NCBI RefSeq assembly: GCF_011839805.1
Contig: NZ_VWPY01000024.1
Coordinates: forward strand, 1 to 60,815
Reading direction: 5' to 3'
Source: Kineococcus rubinsiae
GTDB lineage: Bacteria > Actinomycetota > Actinomycetes > Actinomycetales > Kineococcaceae
Length of the DNA stretch: 60,815 bases
Position numbers and translations under genes: made by a program. The notes under the pieces are model-generated. The model saw only the letters and a program-made list of their open reading frames with translations, searched no databases and was not told the DNA's origin. Positions 9,087 to 18,577 of the stretch are shown one piece after another; within the stretch, counting starts at the first letter, position 1; each line of letters starts with the position of its first letter.

Positions 9087-9965
9087 GTGACCGGTGACGG
9101 GATCGTCGTCGTCGACAAGCCCGCGGGGCTCTCCAGCCACGACGTGGTGGCCCGCTGCCGCCGGCTGCTGAACACCCGCCGCGTGGGCCACGCGGGCACC
9201 CTCGACCCGGGCGCCACGGGCGTCCTCGTCCTGGGGGCCAACCGCGGCACCCGCTTCCTCACCCACCTCGTCGCCCACGACAAGGCCTACTCCGCCACGG
9301 TCCGCCTCGGCCTGGCGACCGTGACCGACGACGCGGCGGGCGACGCCCTCGGGGAGACGGTGGACGCCACCGCGCTCGGGGAGGACGCCGTGGCCGCCGC
9401 CGTCGCGGCGCTGACGGGGGACATCGAACAGGTGCCGAGCTCCGTGAGCGCCATCAAGGTCGACGGCCGGCGCGCCTACGCCCGGGTGCGGGGCGGGGAG
9501 GACGTCGACCTGCCCGCGCGGCCGGCGACGGTCACCCGCTTCGCCGTCGTGGGCCGCCGCGACGCGGCCCCCTTCGTCGACCTCGACGTGGAGGTCGAGG
9601 TCTCCAGCGGCACCTACGTGCGGGCGCTGGCCCGCGACCTCGGCACGGCCCTGGGGGTCGGGGGACACCTCACCGCGCTGCGCCGCACCCGCTCCGGGCC
9701 GTTCGGCCTCGCCGAGGCCCGCACGCTGGAGCAGCTGGAGCAGGACCCGTCGGTGATCCCGCTGGCCGACGTCGCGCGCCGGCTGTTCCCCGTGCGCGAG
9801 ATCGACGACGAGCAGGCCGACATGGTCTCGCACGGGCGGTTCCTCGAGCCGTGCGGCGACGCGGGCCCCGTCGCGGCCTTCGCCCCGGACGGGACGCTCG
9901 TGGCGCTGCTGGGCGACACCGCGCGCGGCGCGAAGCCCCTGCTCGTGCTCACGCCCGCGGAGTAG
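9087..9965 (+). CDS. truB: tRNA pseudouridine(55) synthase TruB
   Basis: TruB makes the universal pseudouridine 55 in the T-loop of tRNAs. The catalytic motif GHAGTLDPGATGVLVLG carries the nucleophilic Asp (about residue 40); the N-terminal GIVVVDKPAGLSSHD is typical. About 293 aa, normal length. GTG at 9087 is preferred since GGAGG (9074-9078) stands eight bases before it; a GTG at 9057 that overlaps the tetR stop would add ten residues. In related genomes truB usually follows rbfA directly; here the MFS/TetR pair intervenes. Confidence 0.95.
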   Translation: MTGDGIVVVDKPAGLSSHDVVARCRRLLNTRRVGHAGTLDPGATGVLVLGANRGTRFLTHLVAHDKAYSATVRLGLATVTDDAAGDALGETVDATALGEDAVAAAVAALTGDIEQVPSSVSAIKVDGRRAYARVRGGEDVDLPARPATVTRFAVVGRRDAAPFVDLDVEVEVSSGTYVRALARDLGTALGVGGHLTALRRTRSGPFGLAEARTLEQLEQDPSVIPLADVARRLFPVREIDDEQADMVSHGRFLEPCGDAGPVAAFAPDGTLVALLGDTARGAKPLLVLTPAE

Positions 9966-9995
9966 TCCCCTCCCGCCCCGCTTCCGGGGACGCGG

Positions 9996-11009
9996 TCAGC
10001 GGCGCAGGGTGGTGGCGGGGCTGACCGCGTACTGCTCCTGGTAGGCGGCGGCGAAGCGGCCCGGGTGGGCGAAGCCCCACCGCGACGCGATGCCGGCGAC
10101 GGTGTCCCCGGCACCGGGGTCTCCCGCGCGCAGGTCCTGGTGCGCCCGCTCCAGGCGGACGCGGCGCAGGTGCTGCAGCGGCGTGACGCCCAGGTGGGTC
10201 GTGAAGGCCTGCTGCAGGGCGCGGACCCCGATGCCGGCGGCGCGAGCCAGGTCGGCCACGGTGAGGGGCTCGGCGGCGTGGGCGTGCAGGTGGGCCAGCG
10301 CCCGGCGCAGCGTCGCCGGCCCGACCTCCCCGGGCCCTGCGAGGTAGTCGGTCGTCATGGTCGTGTTGGGGAACGTCACCAGCGCCGTCTGCGCGAGGGT
10401 CCGGGTCAGCTGGGTCCGGACGAGCGGACTGGTGAGGGGGGAGTCGGGCGCTGCGGCCTGCTGGTAGGCGAAGCGCACCAGCGAGGTCCAGTACCGCTCG
10501 GCGGCGGCGTCCACCGGCCCCGTGTCCAGGAAGCGGACGGCGGCGGCGCGCCCGTCGCCCTCCCCGTCCGCCCGGCCCGTCTCGGCGGCCGCCTCGTCGA
10601 CGGCCACGAGGGGCAGCTGCTGCAGGACGAAGGCGGAGTCCGCGTGCCAGCCGGCGTGCAGCTCCTGGTCGGTGTTCCAGCGCCACGCCTGCCCGGGGGT
10701 GAGCGTGCGGGGCGGTGCACCGCCCGCGGCGACGGACAGGGTCCCGGTCTGCACCACGGCCGTCGTGAAGGTCGTGACGGGAGCGACCTCCGCCCGGCCG
10801 GCGAAGCCGTAGCGGACGGTGCTCATGGCCAGCGGGCCCGCGCTCGCGAAGGCCAGGCGGAACTCGAAGTCCGCGCCCGGGCGCCCGAGGTCGGTGCGGG
10901 TGTCGGCGTAGAGGCGCTCGATGACGGCGGCCGCCACGGCGACGTCGCGGGTCACGATCGACGAGCGCTGGACGACGTCGCCCGGCGAGGTGTCGCTGCC
11001 GGTGCTCAC
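9996..11009 (-). CDS. AraC family transcriptional regulator
   Basis: A 337-aa regulator. The C-terminal about 100 residues form the double HTH (HTH_18): HLHAHAAEPLTVADLARAAG followed by GVRALQQAFTTHLGVTPLQHLRRVRLERAH in shorter consensus form, ending RWGFAHPGRFAAAYQEQYAVSP. The N-terminal part resembles the AraC-type ligand domain (QAWRWNTDQELHAGW). GTG start with AGGGGG about six bases upstream. It stands alone, convergent with truB and divergent from the RTX gene. Its target is unknown. Confidence 0.88.
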   Translation of the reverse strand: MSTGSDTSPGDVVQRSSIVTRDVAVAAAVIERLYADTRTDLGRPGADFEFRLAFASAGPLAMSTVRYGFAGRAEVAPVTTFTTAVVQTGTLSVAAGGAPPRTLTPGQAWRWNTDQELHAGWHADSAFVLQQLPLVAVDEAAAETGRADGEGDGRAAAVRFLDTGPVDAAAERYWTSLVRFAYQQAAAPDSPLTSPLVRTQLTRTLAQTALVTFPNTTMTTDYLAGPGEVGPATLRRALAHLHAHAAEPLTVADLARAAGIGVRALQQAFTTHLGVTPLQHLRRVRLERAHQDLRAGDPGAGDTVAGIASRWGFAHPGRFAAAYQEQYAVSPATTLRR

Positions 11010-11463
11010 ACGGACCCCCTGCTGGTCCCGGGTCCGGAACCGGCTGTTGCAGCCCCGCCCACCCGCATCGTAGGCCGGATCGCGAGGTCGTCGTCCGCGG
11101 AGCGAGGTGCGTCGGCTCCCACCGCTCCCGCGGCGACCGCGGACGTTTGACTGCAGTCATCGCTCCCGGCTGTGCCGGCGGAGGCGTAGGTCCGGAGCTG
11201 AAACAGACCGGTTCCGGACCGCCACCGACCGTGCCCGCGAGCCACGCCGTGCGAGCCGTCACCGACCGGTGCCCGGAGCAGCGCTCCGTCACCGCTCTCG
11301 CGTTGCCGCGCAACGGGATCACGGTCCGCGGGCCGTCCGGGGCGGTGAGCCGCCCCGAACCCGGCGGTGGAGGGGAAACCCTCCTGACAGGGGCCCCGGA
11401 CGCTCCTACCATCGTGCGGTCAGACAGCGCTGAGCACGCTGTCGCTCAGGTCCCGAGGCCACC
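11010..11463. other. 454-bp intergenic region with palindromes between divergent araC-type and RTX genes
   Basis: No coding region is supported here. Three palindromic sites are visible. TGACTGCAGTCA at 11148-11159 is a perfect 12-bp palindrome. CGTTGC-CGC-GCAACG lies at 11301-11315. GACAGCG and CGCTGTC (11423-11429 and 11437-11443) flank seven bases close to the RTX start. The first two are candidate operators; the third lies in the likely RTX leader. Confidence 0.5.
11384..11412 (+). promoter_or_regulatory. Candidate promoter of the RTX-repeat gene
   Basis: CTGACA (11384-11389) and TACCAT (11407-11412) are separated by exactly 17 bp, five of six matches to TTGACA and a good TANNNT. A transcript from about 11419 would have a 45-nt leader with a small inverted repeat and a GAGG ribosome site before the ATG. 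Confidence 0.55.
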
Positions 11464-12216
11464 ATGAGCACCAGGAGAGTCGTCACGGCAGCCCTGACCG
11501 CCACCGCGGCCGCGGCCCTGGTGACCGCCCTCACGGTCCCCTCCGCCCCCGCCACGCGGGGCGAGCCGGCGGGGCGCTGCCACGGTCTGGCGGTGACCCT
11601 CGCGGGGGCGACCCCGGCCGACGACCAGATCTTCGGGACAGCCGGCCCGGACGTCGTCGACGGCCTGGGCGGCGACGACCGCATCTACGGCATGGGGGGC
11701 GACGACGTGCTCTGCGGCGGCGCGGGCGACGACGCCGTCCACGGGGACGCGGGCGACGACGCGGTCTTCGGGGGCGACGGCGACGACCTCCTCCACGGCA
11801 ACGACGGCGACGACGTGCTGGGCGGGTCGGCGGGGTTCGACCGCGTGCACGGCGACGCCGGCGACGACCTCCTGCACAGCGGTGGCGGGCGCGGCTCCTC
11901 CGCCGACCGGGCCCCCTCGCAGCTGTTCGGCGGCGACGGCGACGACGTCCTGGACGGCAGCGCGGGCCGGGACAGCCTGCAGGGGGGAGCGGGCGACGAC
12001 CTGCTGCGCGGCGACGCGGGGGCGGACTCCCTGTCCGACACCGACGGCCACGACCGGCTGCGGGGCGGGACGGGCGACGACGTCCTGCGCGCGCGGGACG
12101 CGTCCCCGCCCGGCCCGGCCGACGACCGGCTGGACGCGGAGCTCGGGCACGACACCTGCCTGCGGGACGCCGCGGACGCCGCCACCGGCTGCGAACGCCT
12201 CCTCGCGCCCGTGTGA
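11464..12216 (+). CDS. Secreted RTX-type calcium-binding repeat protein
   Basis: A 250-aa protein with a Sec-type signal (RR at residues 4-5, hydrophobic stretch to about 28, PSAPA cleavage region). From about residue 55 to 225 it consists of nonapeptide repeats of the hemolysin type, GGxGxDxxx (GGDDRIYGMGGDDVLCGGAG is one run). Such repeats form a calcium-loaded parallel beta-roll outside the cell. Two Cys pairs (CHG near the start, CLRD...CERL at the end) bracket the roll. No enzyme domain is present and no type I secretion genes are nearby, so it is probably a cell-surface or secreted structural protein. Confidence 0.85.
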   Translation: MSTRRVVTAALTATAAAALVTALTVPSAPATRGEPAGRCHGLAVTLAGATPADDQIFGTAGPDVVDGLGGDDRIYGMGGDDVLCGGAGDDAVHGDAGDDAVFGGDGDDLLHGNDGDDVLGGSAGFDRVHGDAGDDLLHSGGGRGSSADRAPSQLFGGDGDDVLDGSAGRDSLQGGAGDDLLRGDAGADSLSDTDGHDRLRGGTGDDVLRARDASPPGPADDRLDAELGHDTCLRDAADAATGCERLLAPV

Positions 12217-12260
12217 GCACGGGCGCCCGTCGCGGCACCACCGCCCGGGTGCTGACCTGA

Positions 12261-12290
12261 CGGCCGGGCCCGCCGCAGCGGGCCCGGCCG
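12261..12290. terminator. Bidirectional terminator between RTX and SDR genes
   Basis: A perfect 13-bp inverted repeat (12261-12273 and 12278-12290) with a CGCA loop lies between the convergent RTX gene and SDR gene, ending four bases before the SDR stop. It could serve both strands. Confidence 0.75.
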
Positions 12291-12294
12291 CCGC

Positions 12295-13065
12295 TCAGAA
12301 CAGGCTGTAGCCGCCGTCGGTGACCAGGACGGCCCCCGTGGAGAACGAGGCCGCGTCCCCGACGAGGTAGACGAGGCTCGCGGCGATCTCCTCGGGGCTG
12401 GAGTAGCGCTGCATGGGCGCGTCCTCGATCCACATCCGCCGGAACCGCGGCTCGTCGACGGGCGCCATCTCCGTCTTGACGTAGCCGGGCGCGAGGGCGT
12501 TCACGCGGATCCCCAGCGGGGCCCACTCCGCCGCCAGCGACTTCGTGAGCTGGTGCACCGCAGCCTTGGACGCGTTGTAGATGGGCTGCATCTGCGGGCG
12601 GTTGACGATGAACGCGCTGATGGAGCCGATGTTGACGATGCTGCCGCCGCCGTTCTCGGCCATCCACCCCGCGGCGACCTGGCTCGCCAGCCACACGCCG
12701 CGCACGTTGGTGCTGAGGACCTCCTCGAACTCCTCGTCGGGGATCTCCAGCGCCGGCCGGTGCACGCACGCGCCCGCGTTGTTGACGAGGATGTGGATCC
12801 CGCCCAGCTCGTCCACGGTGCGGGCGATCGCGGCCTCGACCTGGGGCCGCGACGTCACGTCCATCCCGAGCCCGAGGGTGCGCCGGCCGGTCGACTCGGC
12901 GATCTCGGCGGCGGCCTGCACCGACCTGGCCTCGTCGCGCGCGGCGACGACCACGTCGGCCCCGGCCTCGGCGAGGGCCTGGGCGAAGGCCCGGCCCAGC
13001 CCGCGGTAGCCGCCGGTGACCAGGGCCGTCTTGCCGGCCAGGGAGAAGCGGTCCAGGACGCTCAC
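12295..13065 (-). CDS. Short-chain dehydrogenase/reductase (SDR)
   Basis: A 256-aa classical SDR, NAD(P)-dependent. The cofactor loop TGGYRGLG (about 17-24), NNAG (about 94-97), catalytic Ser in IGSISAF (about 146) and YNASK (about 160-164) are all present, so it should be active. The GTG start overlaps the stop of the upstream zinc dehydrogenase by four bases (GTGA), so the two genes are one operon. Close homologues include gluconate 5-dehydrogenase and other polyol or sugar-acid reductases. Together the pair probably oxidises and reduces successive hydroxyls of a sugar alcohol; the substrate is not deducible. Confidence 0.9.
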   Translation of the reverse strand: MSVLDRFSLAGKTALVTGGYRGLGRAFAQALAEAGADVVVAARDEARSVQAAAEIAESTGRRTLGLGMDVTSRPQVEAAIARTVDELGGIHILVNNAGACVHRPALEIPDEEFEEVLSTNVRGVWLASQVAAGWMAENGGGSIVNIGSISAFIVNRPQMQPIYNASKAAVHQLTKSLAAEWAPLGIRVNALAPGYVKTEMAPVDEPRFRRMWIEDAPMQRYSSPEEIAASLVYLVGDAASFSTGAVLVTDGGYSLF

Positions 13066-14120
13066 GCGGAGGCTCCTTCGGTGGTGGGGGTGAGGACGAC
13101 GACGGCCTTCATGCTCAGCGGGTCGGAGTCCGCGTTCAGCGCGTCCTCCACCTGCTCCAGCGGGTAGCGGGCGGTGACCATGTCGTCGAGGTGCACCGTG
13201 CCCGCGGTGGTCAGGGCGATGCCGCGGGGCCAGGTGTCGATGTAGCGGAACACGCCGGTGATGTTGAGCTCGCGGCTGGCGATCTCCTGCACGGGCAGCG
13301 GCATCTGCTCCGCGCCCAGGCCGACCAGGACGACGGTGCCGCCGCTGCGGGTGGCGGTGAGGCCGGACAGCACGGCGGGGGTGGCGCCGGAGCAGTCGAC
13401 GAAGGCGTCGGCCTGCAGGGCGGCGATCTCGGCGGCGTCGGCGACGGGGTGCAGCGCGCGGGTCGCGCCGAAGGAGGTGATGCGCTCGCGGCGGGAGTCG
13501 ACGAAGTCGGTGACGACGACGTCGCTGGCCCCGCGGGCGCGCACGGCCTGGGCGACCATCGCGCCGATGGGCCCGGCGCCGGCGACGAGCACGCGGTCGC
13601 CCGGGCCGATCGACGCCTTGTGGGCGGCCCACAGCCCGACGGAGAGGGGCTCCAGCAGGGCCGCGGAGTCGTCGGAGAGGCTGTCCGGCACCAGGTACGC
13701 CTGGTCGGAGGGGGCCGTGACGTAGTCGCAGAACGTCCCGTCGTGCGGCGGCGTCGCGTAGAACTCCATGAACGGGCAGAGGTTGGAGCGCCCGGCCTTG
13801 CAGGCGCGGCAGTGCCGGCACGGGCGCTGCGGGTCGATCGCGACGCGCTCGCCGACGCGGCTCTCGTCCACGCCCCGGCCCACGTCGACGACGAGCCCGG
13901 ACACCTCGTGGCCGAGGACGAGGGGCTGCTCGACGACGTAGTCCCCGATGCGCCCCTCCTTGTAGTAGTGCACGTCGGAACCGCAGACGCCGACCGAGGC
14001 GACCCGGACGAGGACCTCCCCGTCGCCGGGCGCCGGCACCGGCCGTTCCTGCATCTCGATGACACCCTTGCCGACCAGCACGCTGGCGCGCATGGTGGCG
14101 GGGACGGACCTCGTCGTCAC
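13062..14120 (-). CDS. Zinc-dependent polyol/L-idonate-type dehydrogenase (MDR family)
   Basis: A 352-aa medium-chain dehydrogenase. Catalytic zinc ligands sit in GVCGSD (Cys about 47) and GHE (His about 72); the structural zinc has four Cys in CRHCRACKAGRSNLC (about 101-115). The Rossmann motif GAGPIG is at about 178. This resembles sorbitol/xylitol and L-idonate dehydrogenases, which oxidise polyols with NAD(P). First gene of an operon with the SDR downstream (4-bp overlap). An MFS gene lies about 100 bp upstream on the same strand but is an exporter type and need not be related. Confidence 0.88.
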   Translation of the reverse strand: MTTRSVPATMRASVLVGKGVIEMQERPVPAPGDGEVLVRVASVGVCGSDVHYYKEGRIGDYVVEQPLVLGHEVSGLVVDVGRGVDESRVGERVAIDPQRPCRHCRACKAGRSNLCPFMEFYATPPHDGTFCDYVTAPSDQAYLVPDSLSDDSAALLEPLSVGLWAAHKASIGPGDRVLVAGAGPIGAMVAQAVRARGASDVVVTDFVDSRRERITSFGATRALHPVADAAEIAALQADAFVDCSGATPAVLSGLTATRSGGTVVLVGLGAEQMPLPVQEIASRELNITGVFRYIDTWPRGIALTTAGTVHLDDMVTARYPLEQVEDALNADSDPLSMKAVVVLTPTTEGASA

Positions 14121-14222
14121 GCTGACTCCTTCAGAGAACTCGGAACGTGCGGTCAGCCTCCCGCAGTCGCCTGCCGATGACCAGGCGCCCCCCCCGGGAG
14201 GTGGCGTCGCCGGGGAGCGCGG

Positions 14223-15668
14223 TCAGAGGGCGCCGGCGGGCGCCGGCTCCTCCAGCGGGCGGCGGGCGCGCTCGACCGTGCCCCGCGCCCAGGCGCCCGT
14301 CGTGACCAGGCCGAGCACGCCGACGAGGACGCTGCACGCCGCGGCGATCCACCAGACGGGGTGCGTCGCAGCGGGGAACCCGGCGGCGATCGTCCCGCCG
14401 GAGGCGCCCGCGATGGACCCGGCGACGGCGACGCCGAGGGCGGAGCCGACCTGCCGGCTCGTCGAGGCGGTGGCCGCGGCGACCCCGGCCTGCTCGCGGG
14501 GCATGCCCGAGACGGCGGCGTTGGTCACGGGGGAGTTCGCCATGCCGAACCCGGCGCCGAAGACGAAGTAGACGACGAGCAGGTACCAGAGCGGGGTCGT
14601 CGCCGACAGCGTGGTCAGCGCCAGCGTGGACGCCGTCAGGCAGACCGCCGCGACGAGGTAGGGCGGGCGGGCGCCGCGGGAGGCCACGAGCCGGCCGGAC
14701 AGCGGCGCCGCGACCAGCGAGGCCAGGGCCAGCGGCAGGGTGGCGAGCCCGGCGTCCAGGGGCGAGAACCCGCGGACGTCCTGCAGGTACAGCGTGTTGA
14801 GGAAGAGGAACCCGCCGAAGGTCGAGAACACCGCGACGGCCGTCACGACGGCCCCGGTGAAGGGGGCGCTGCGGAAGAACTCCACCTGCACCAGCGGGTC
14901 GCGGCGGCGGGGCTCGTAGAGCACGAGGCCCACGACGGCGATGACGGCCACGACGACCGCGCCCACGACCATCGGCGACGTCCAGCCGCGCCGGGGGCCC
15001 TCGATGATCGCCGTGGTGACGGTCAGCAGGCCGGCGATGACGAGCAGCTGACCGACGGGGTCCAGGCGCCGGGCGCGGGCCGCGCGGGACTCCGGGACGA
15101 AGACGGCCGCCAGCACGAGCGCCGCGATCCCCAGCGGCACGTTGATCCAGAAGTTGGCCCGCCAGCCGACGGTCTCGGTGAGCAGGCCCCCGACGACCGG
15201 GCCGAGCGCGAGCGCGAGCCCGACGACCCCGGCCCAGACGCCGATGGCGCGGGCGCGGTCGCGCGGGTCGGTGAAGACGTTGGTGATGATGGACATCGCG
15301 ACGGGGTTGAGCATCGACCCGCCGACGGCCTGCAGGACGCGGGCGGCGACCAGCCAGCCCAGCCCGGGCGCCACGCTGCACAGCAGCGAGCCGAGCGTGA
15401 AGACCACGAGCCCCGTCTGGAACGTGCGGCGGCGCCCGATCCGGTCCGCCGTCGACCCCGACAGCATCAGCAGGCTGGCCAGCACGAGCGTGTAGGCGTC
15501 GATGGTCCACTGCAGGTCGGCGAGGGAGGCGCCGAAGTCCGCGCGGATCGCCGGCAGCGCGACGTTGACGATCGTGTTGTCCATCGAGACCAGCAGCAGG
15601 CTGCAGCAGCAGATCGCCAGCACCAGGTACTGCCGGGAGCGGGGGAGGGTCGTCACACCCCCCATCAT
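14223..15668 (-). CDS. MFS exporter, DHA2 type
   Basis: A 14-TM drug:H+ antiporter-like protein of about 481 aa. Helix 1 has the DHA2 pattern SMDNTIVNVALPAI; DRIGRRRTFQTG follows between helices 2 and 3, with the antiporter motif region near ALGPVVGGLLTE (about 145-156). ATG at 15668 is preferred (15665 is also ATG). A longer reading to 15698 would begin two bases from the strong palindrome at 15700-15722, leaving no space for a promoter and ribosome site. Substrate unknown. Confidence 0.88.
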   Translation of the reverse strand: MMGGVTTLPRSRQYLVLAICCCSLLLVSMDNTIVNVALPAIRADFGASLADLQWTIDAYTLVLASLLMLSGSTADRIGRRRTFQTGLVVFTLGSLLCSVAPGLGWLVAARVLQAVGGSMLNPVAMSIITNVFTDPRDRARAIGVWAGVVGLALALGPVVGGLLTETVGWRANFWINVPLGIAALVLAAVFVPESRAARARRLDPVGQLLVIAGLLTVTTAIIEGPRRGWTSPMVVGAVVVAVIAVVGLVLYEPRRRDPLVQVEFFRSAPFTGAVVTAVAVFSTFGGFLFLNTLYLQDVRGFSPLDAGLATLPLALASLVAAPLSGRLVASRGARPPYLVAAVCLTASTLALTTLSATTPLWYLLVVYFVFGAGFGMANSPVTNAAVSGMPREQAGVAAATASTSRQVGSALGVAVAGSIAGASGGTIAAGFPAATHPVWWIAAACSVLVGVLGLVTTGAWARGTVERARRPLEEPAPAGAL

Positions 15669-15699
15669 CGCCCCGGCGCCGCGCCGCCCGCGCGCCACA

Positions 15700-15722
15700 G
15701 GCAGTTGCGCGAGGCAACTGCC
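15700..15722. promoter_or_regulatory. Palindromic operator upstream of the MFS gene
   Basis: Arms GGCAGTTGC (15700-15708) and GCAACTGCC (15714-15722) are exact inverted complements around a five-base GCGAG centre. The site lies about 32 bases before the chosen MFS start and 25 bases beyond the pgi stop. Size and symmetry fit a dimeric TetR- or MarR-type repressor, but no regulator gene is adjacent. Confidence 0.6.
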
Positions 15723-15747
15723 CGGCGGTGCGCGGGCGGCGGTGGGG

Positions 15748-17445
15748 TCAGCTCCGCTGCGCCAGGTAGTAGCGGATCAACGCGCCCGTCGAGGCGTCCT
15801 GCTCCGTGAGCGCCGCGTCGTCGCCGGTGAGCGCGGGCGCGATCTCCATCGCCAGCTTCTTGCCGAGCTCGACGCCCCACTGGTCGAAGCTGTCGATGCC
15901 CCACACGGCGCCCTCGACGAACGTGATGTGCTCGTAGAGGGCGATGAGCTGGCCCAGCACCGACGGCGTGAGCGCCGGCGCCATGATCGACGTCGTGGGC
16001 CGGTTGCCCGAGAACACGCGGGCCGCCACGACGTCCTCGGCCGTGCCCTCGGCGCGGACCTCCTCGGCCGTCTTGCCGAACGCCAGCGCCTTGGTCTGGG
16101 CGAAGAAGTTCGCCATGAACAGCGCGTGCACGTCGGCGTCGCCGTCGGTCAGGGGGTGGGCGGGGTTCGCGAAGGCGATGAAGTCGGCCGGGATGATCCG
16201 CGTGCCCTGGTGGATCAGCTGGTAGAACGCGTGCTGGCCGTTGGTGCCGGGCTCGCCCCAGAACACCTCGCCCGTGGCGGTGGTGACGGGGGAGCCGTCC
16301 CAGCGCACCGACTTGCCGTTGGACTCCATGGTCAGCTGCTGCAGGTAGGCCGGGAACCGGTGCAGGTACTGGGAGTACGGCAGCACCGCGTGGGTGTGCG
16401 CGTCGAGGACGTTGTTGTAGAAGACGTTGACCAGGCCCATGAGGACGGGCACGTTCTGCGCGAACGGGGTGGTGCGCACGTGCTCGTCGACGGCGTGGAA
16501 GCCGCTGAGGAACTCGCGGAACCGCTCGGGGCCGACGGCCACGGCGAGCGAGGTGCCGATGGCGGAGTCCACCGAGTAGCGCCCGCCGACCCAGTCCCAG
16601 AACCCGAAGGCGTTGGCGGGGTCGATGCCGAAGGCCTCGACCTTCTCCAGCGCCGTGGACACCGCGACGAAGTGCTTCGCGACGGCGCCGCGGCGGGCCT
16701 CGTCGTCGTCGGCCAGGACGCCCGCCTCCGCGAGGTGCGCCCACAGCCAGCTGCGGGCGAGGCGCGCGTTGGTCAGCGTCTCCAGCGTGCCGAACGTCTT
16801 GGAGGCGACGATGAACAGCGTCGTCTCGGCGTCCAGGCCCCGGGTCTTCTCGAAGACGTCGGTCGGGTCGATGTTGGAGACGAAGCGGCACTCCAGGCCC
16901 GCCTGCACGTACGGCTTGAGCGCCTCGTAGGCCATCACGGGGCCGAGGTCGGACCCGCCGATGCCGATGTTCACCACCGTCGTGATGCGCTTGCCCGTGA
17001 CGCCCGTCCAGGCGCCCGAGCGGACCTGGTCGGCGAAGGCGAAGACCTTGCCCAGCTCGCGCTGCACGTCGGCGTCGACGTCCTGGCCGTCGACGACCAG
17101 CGGCGGCTGCGCCCCGGCCGGGCGGCGCAGCGCGGTGTGCAGGACGGCGCGGTCCTCGGTGGGGTTGACGTGCTCGCCCGCGAACATGCCCGCGAGGCGG
17201 CCCGCGACCCCGGTCTCCTCCGCCAGCTGCAGCAGCAGGGTGAGGGTCTCGTCGGTGACGAGGTTCTTCGAGAGGTCCACGTGCAGGTCGGCCGCGTCGA
17301 AGGTGAGGCGCTGCGCCCGGTCGGGGTCGGCCGCGAACCAGCCCCGCAGGTCCGGCGCGGTCGCGGCGCGGTGGGCCTGCAGGGCCGCCCAGGCGCTCGT
17401 GGACGTGGGGTCGACGGGCGGTCCGCCGTTGCTGCTCTGGGTCAC
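15748..17445 (-). CDS. pgi: Glucose-6-phosphate isomerase
   Basis: Interconverts glucose 6-phosphate and fructose 6-phosphate in glycolysis and gluconeogenesis. The 565-aa protein is of the long E. coli-like class. Signatures: [18 protein letters not shown] (about 160-177), [11 protein letters not shown] (about 280) and [12 protein letters not shown] (about 515). GTG at 17445 follows AGGAGG at four bases' spacing; longer in-frame readings have no ribosome site. Monocistronic, divergent from ribF. Confidence 0.97.
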   Translation of the reverse strand: MTQSSNGGPPVDPTSTSAWAALQAHRAATAPDLRGWFAADPDRAQRLTFDAADLHVDLSKNLVTDETLTLLLQLAEETGVAGRLAGMFAGEHVNPTEDRAVLHTALRRPAGAQPPLVVDGQDVDADVQRELGKVFAFADQVRSGAWTGVTGKRITTVVNIGIGGSDLGPVMAYEALKPYVQAGLECRFVSNIDPTDVFEKTRGLDAETTLFIVASKTFGTLETLTNARLARSWLWAHLAEAGVLADDDEARRGAVAKHFVAVSTALEKVEAFGIDPANAFGFWDWVGGRYSVDSAIGTSLAVAVGPERFREFLSGFHAVDEHVRTTPFAQNVPVLMGLVNVFYNNVLDAHTHAVLPYSQYLHRFPAYLQQLTMESNGKSVRWDGSPVTTATGEVFWGEPGTNGQHAFYQLIHQGTRIIPADFIAFANPAHPLTDGDADVHALFMANFFAQTKALAFGKTAEEVRAEGTAEDVVAARVFSGNRPTTSIMAPALTPSVLGQLIALYEHITFVEGAVWGIDSFDQWGVELGKKLAMEIAPALTGDDAALTEQDASTGALIRYYLAQRS

Positions 17446-17528
17446 GTGTCCTCCTGCGCTCGACTGTCGGGACGACCGTAGCCAGCCCACCGCCGGACCG
17501 CGCGCGTGGCTGCTGGCACAGTGGGCGC

Positions 17529-18521
17529 GTGCAGCGGTGGGAAGGCCTGTCGGCCGTCGAGGCGGGCTTCGGGCCCTCGGTGGTCGCGATCGGCAACTTC
17601 GACGGCGTCCACCGCGGTCACGCGGCCGTGCTCGCCCGCGTGGTGGCGACGGCCCGCGCGCGCGGCGCCGCGGCCGTGGCGGTGACCTTCGACCCGCACC
17701 CCCTGCAGGTGCTGGACCCCGACCGCGCCCCCGGGCTGCTGACCGGCATCGACCACCGCCTGGAGCTGATGGAGGCGGCCGGGCTCGACGCCGTCCTCGT
17801 CATGCCGTTCACGCGCGAGCTCGCGAGCTGGAGCCCCGAGCGCTTCGTCGTGGACGTGTTCGTGCGGGGGCTCGGCGCCGAGGTCGTCGTCGTGGGCCAC
17901 GACGTGCGCTTCGGCTCCCGCAACTCCGGCGACCTGGGCACCATGCGCGAGCTCGGCGCCCGGCACGGCTTCGAGGTCGCCGTCCTGGAGGACCTGGGCG
18001 ACCCGCGCGACGGCAGCCCCCGGTGGTCCTCGACCGCGGTGCGCGACGCCCTCGCGGCCGGCGACGCCGAGCGGGCCGCCGCGGTCCTGGGGCACCTGCA
18101 CCGCGTCACGGCCGTCGTCGTGCACGGCGACCACCGGGGCCGCGAGCTGGGCTACCCCACGGCGAACCTGTCCACCGTCGAGGGCGACACCGAGGGCCTC
18201 GTGCCTGCCGACGGCGTCTACGCGGGCTGGGTCGTGCTCGGCGAGGGCACGCCGGAGGAGGACCGGATGCCGTCGGCGATCTCGGTCGGCACCAACCCGA
18301 CCTTCGACGGCCTCGGGCGGCGCGTCGAGGCGTACTGCATCGACCGCACCGGCCTCGACCTCTACGGCGAGCGGGTGGCCGTGGAGTTCGTGCGGCGCCT
18401 GCGGCCCACCCTGCGCTTCGACGGCATCGACCCGCTCGTGGTGCAGATGCGCCGCGACGTCGACGAGGCCCGCCGCCTGCTGACCGGGGTGGACCGGGCG
18501 GGCTCCGCGGCCCGCGGCTGA
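17529..18521 (+). CDS. ribF: Bifunctional riboflavin kinase / FAD synthetase RibF
   Basis: Phosphorylates riboflavin to FMN and adenylates FMN to FAD. The 330-aa protein has the N-terminal nucleotidyltransferase domain ([13 protein letters not shown] at about 22-34; SSTAVRDAL at about 165) and the C-terminal kinase domain with GYPTANLS (about 207-214). Standard length. GTG start. It follows truB in many actinobacteria; here unrelated genes separate them. The 149-bp gap that follows holds the rpsO promoter. Confidence 0.96.
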   Translation: MQRWEGLSAVEAGFGPSVVAIGNFDGVHRGHAAVLARVVATARARGAAAVAVTFDPHPLQVLDPDRAPGLLTGIDHRLELMEAAGLDAVLVMPFTRELASWSPERFVVDVFVRGLGAEVVVVGHDVRFGSRNSGDLGTMRELGARHGFEVAVLEDLGDPRDGSPRWSSTAVRDALAAGDAERAAAVLGHLHRVTAVVVHGDHRGRELGYPTANLSTVEGDTEGLVPADGVYAGWVVLGEGTPEEDRMPSAISVGTNPTFDGLGRRVEAYCIDRTGLDLYGERVAVEFVRRLRPTLRFDGIDPLVVQMRRDVDEARRLLTGVDRAGSAARG

Positions 18522-18577
18522 GGGCGACGCCGCAGGTGGCGGGCCGTCCTGCGTCGGGCCTCCCGGCGCCCGGCTGG

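Noticed and set aside
12295-13821. SDR gene extended N-terminally by about 250 codons
   Set aside because: The extension is a shadow of the zinc dehydrogenase gene. The GTG at 13065 gives a full classical SDR.
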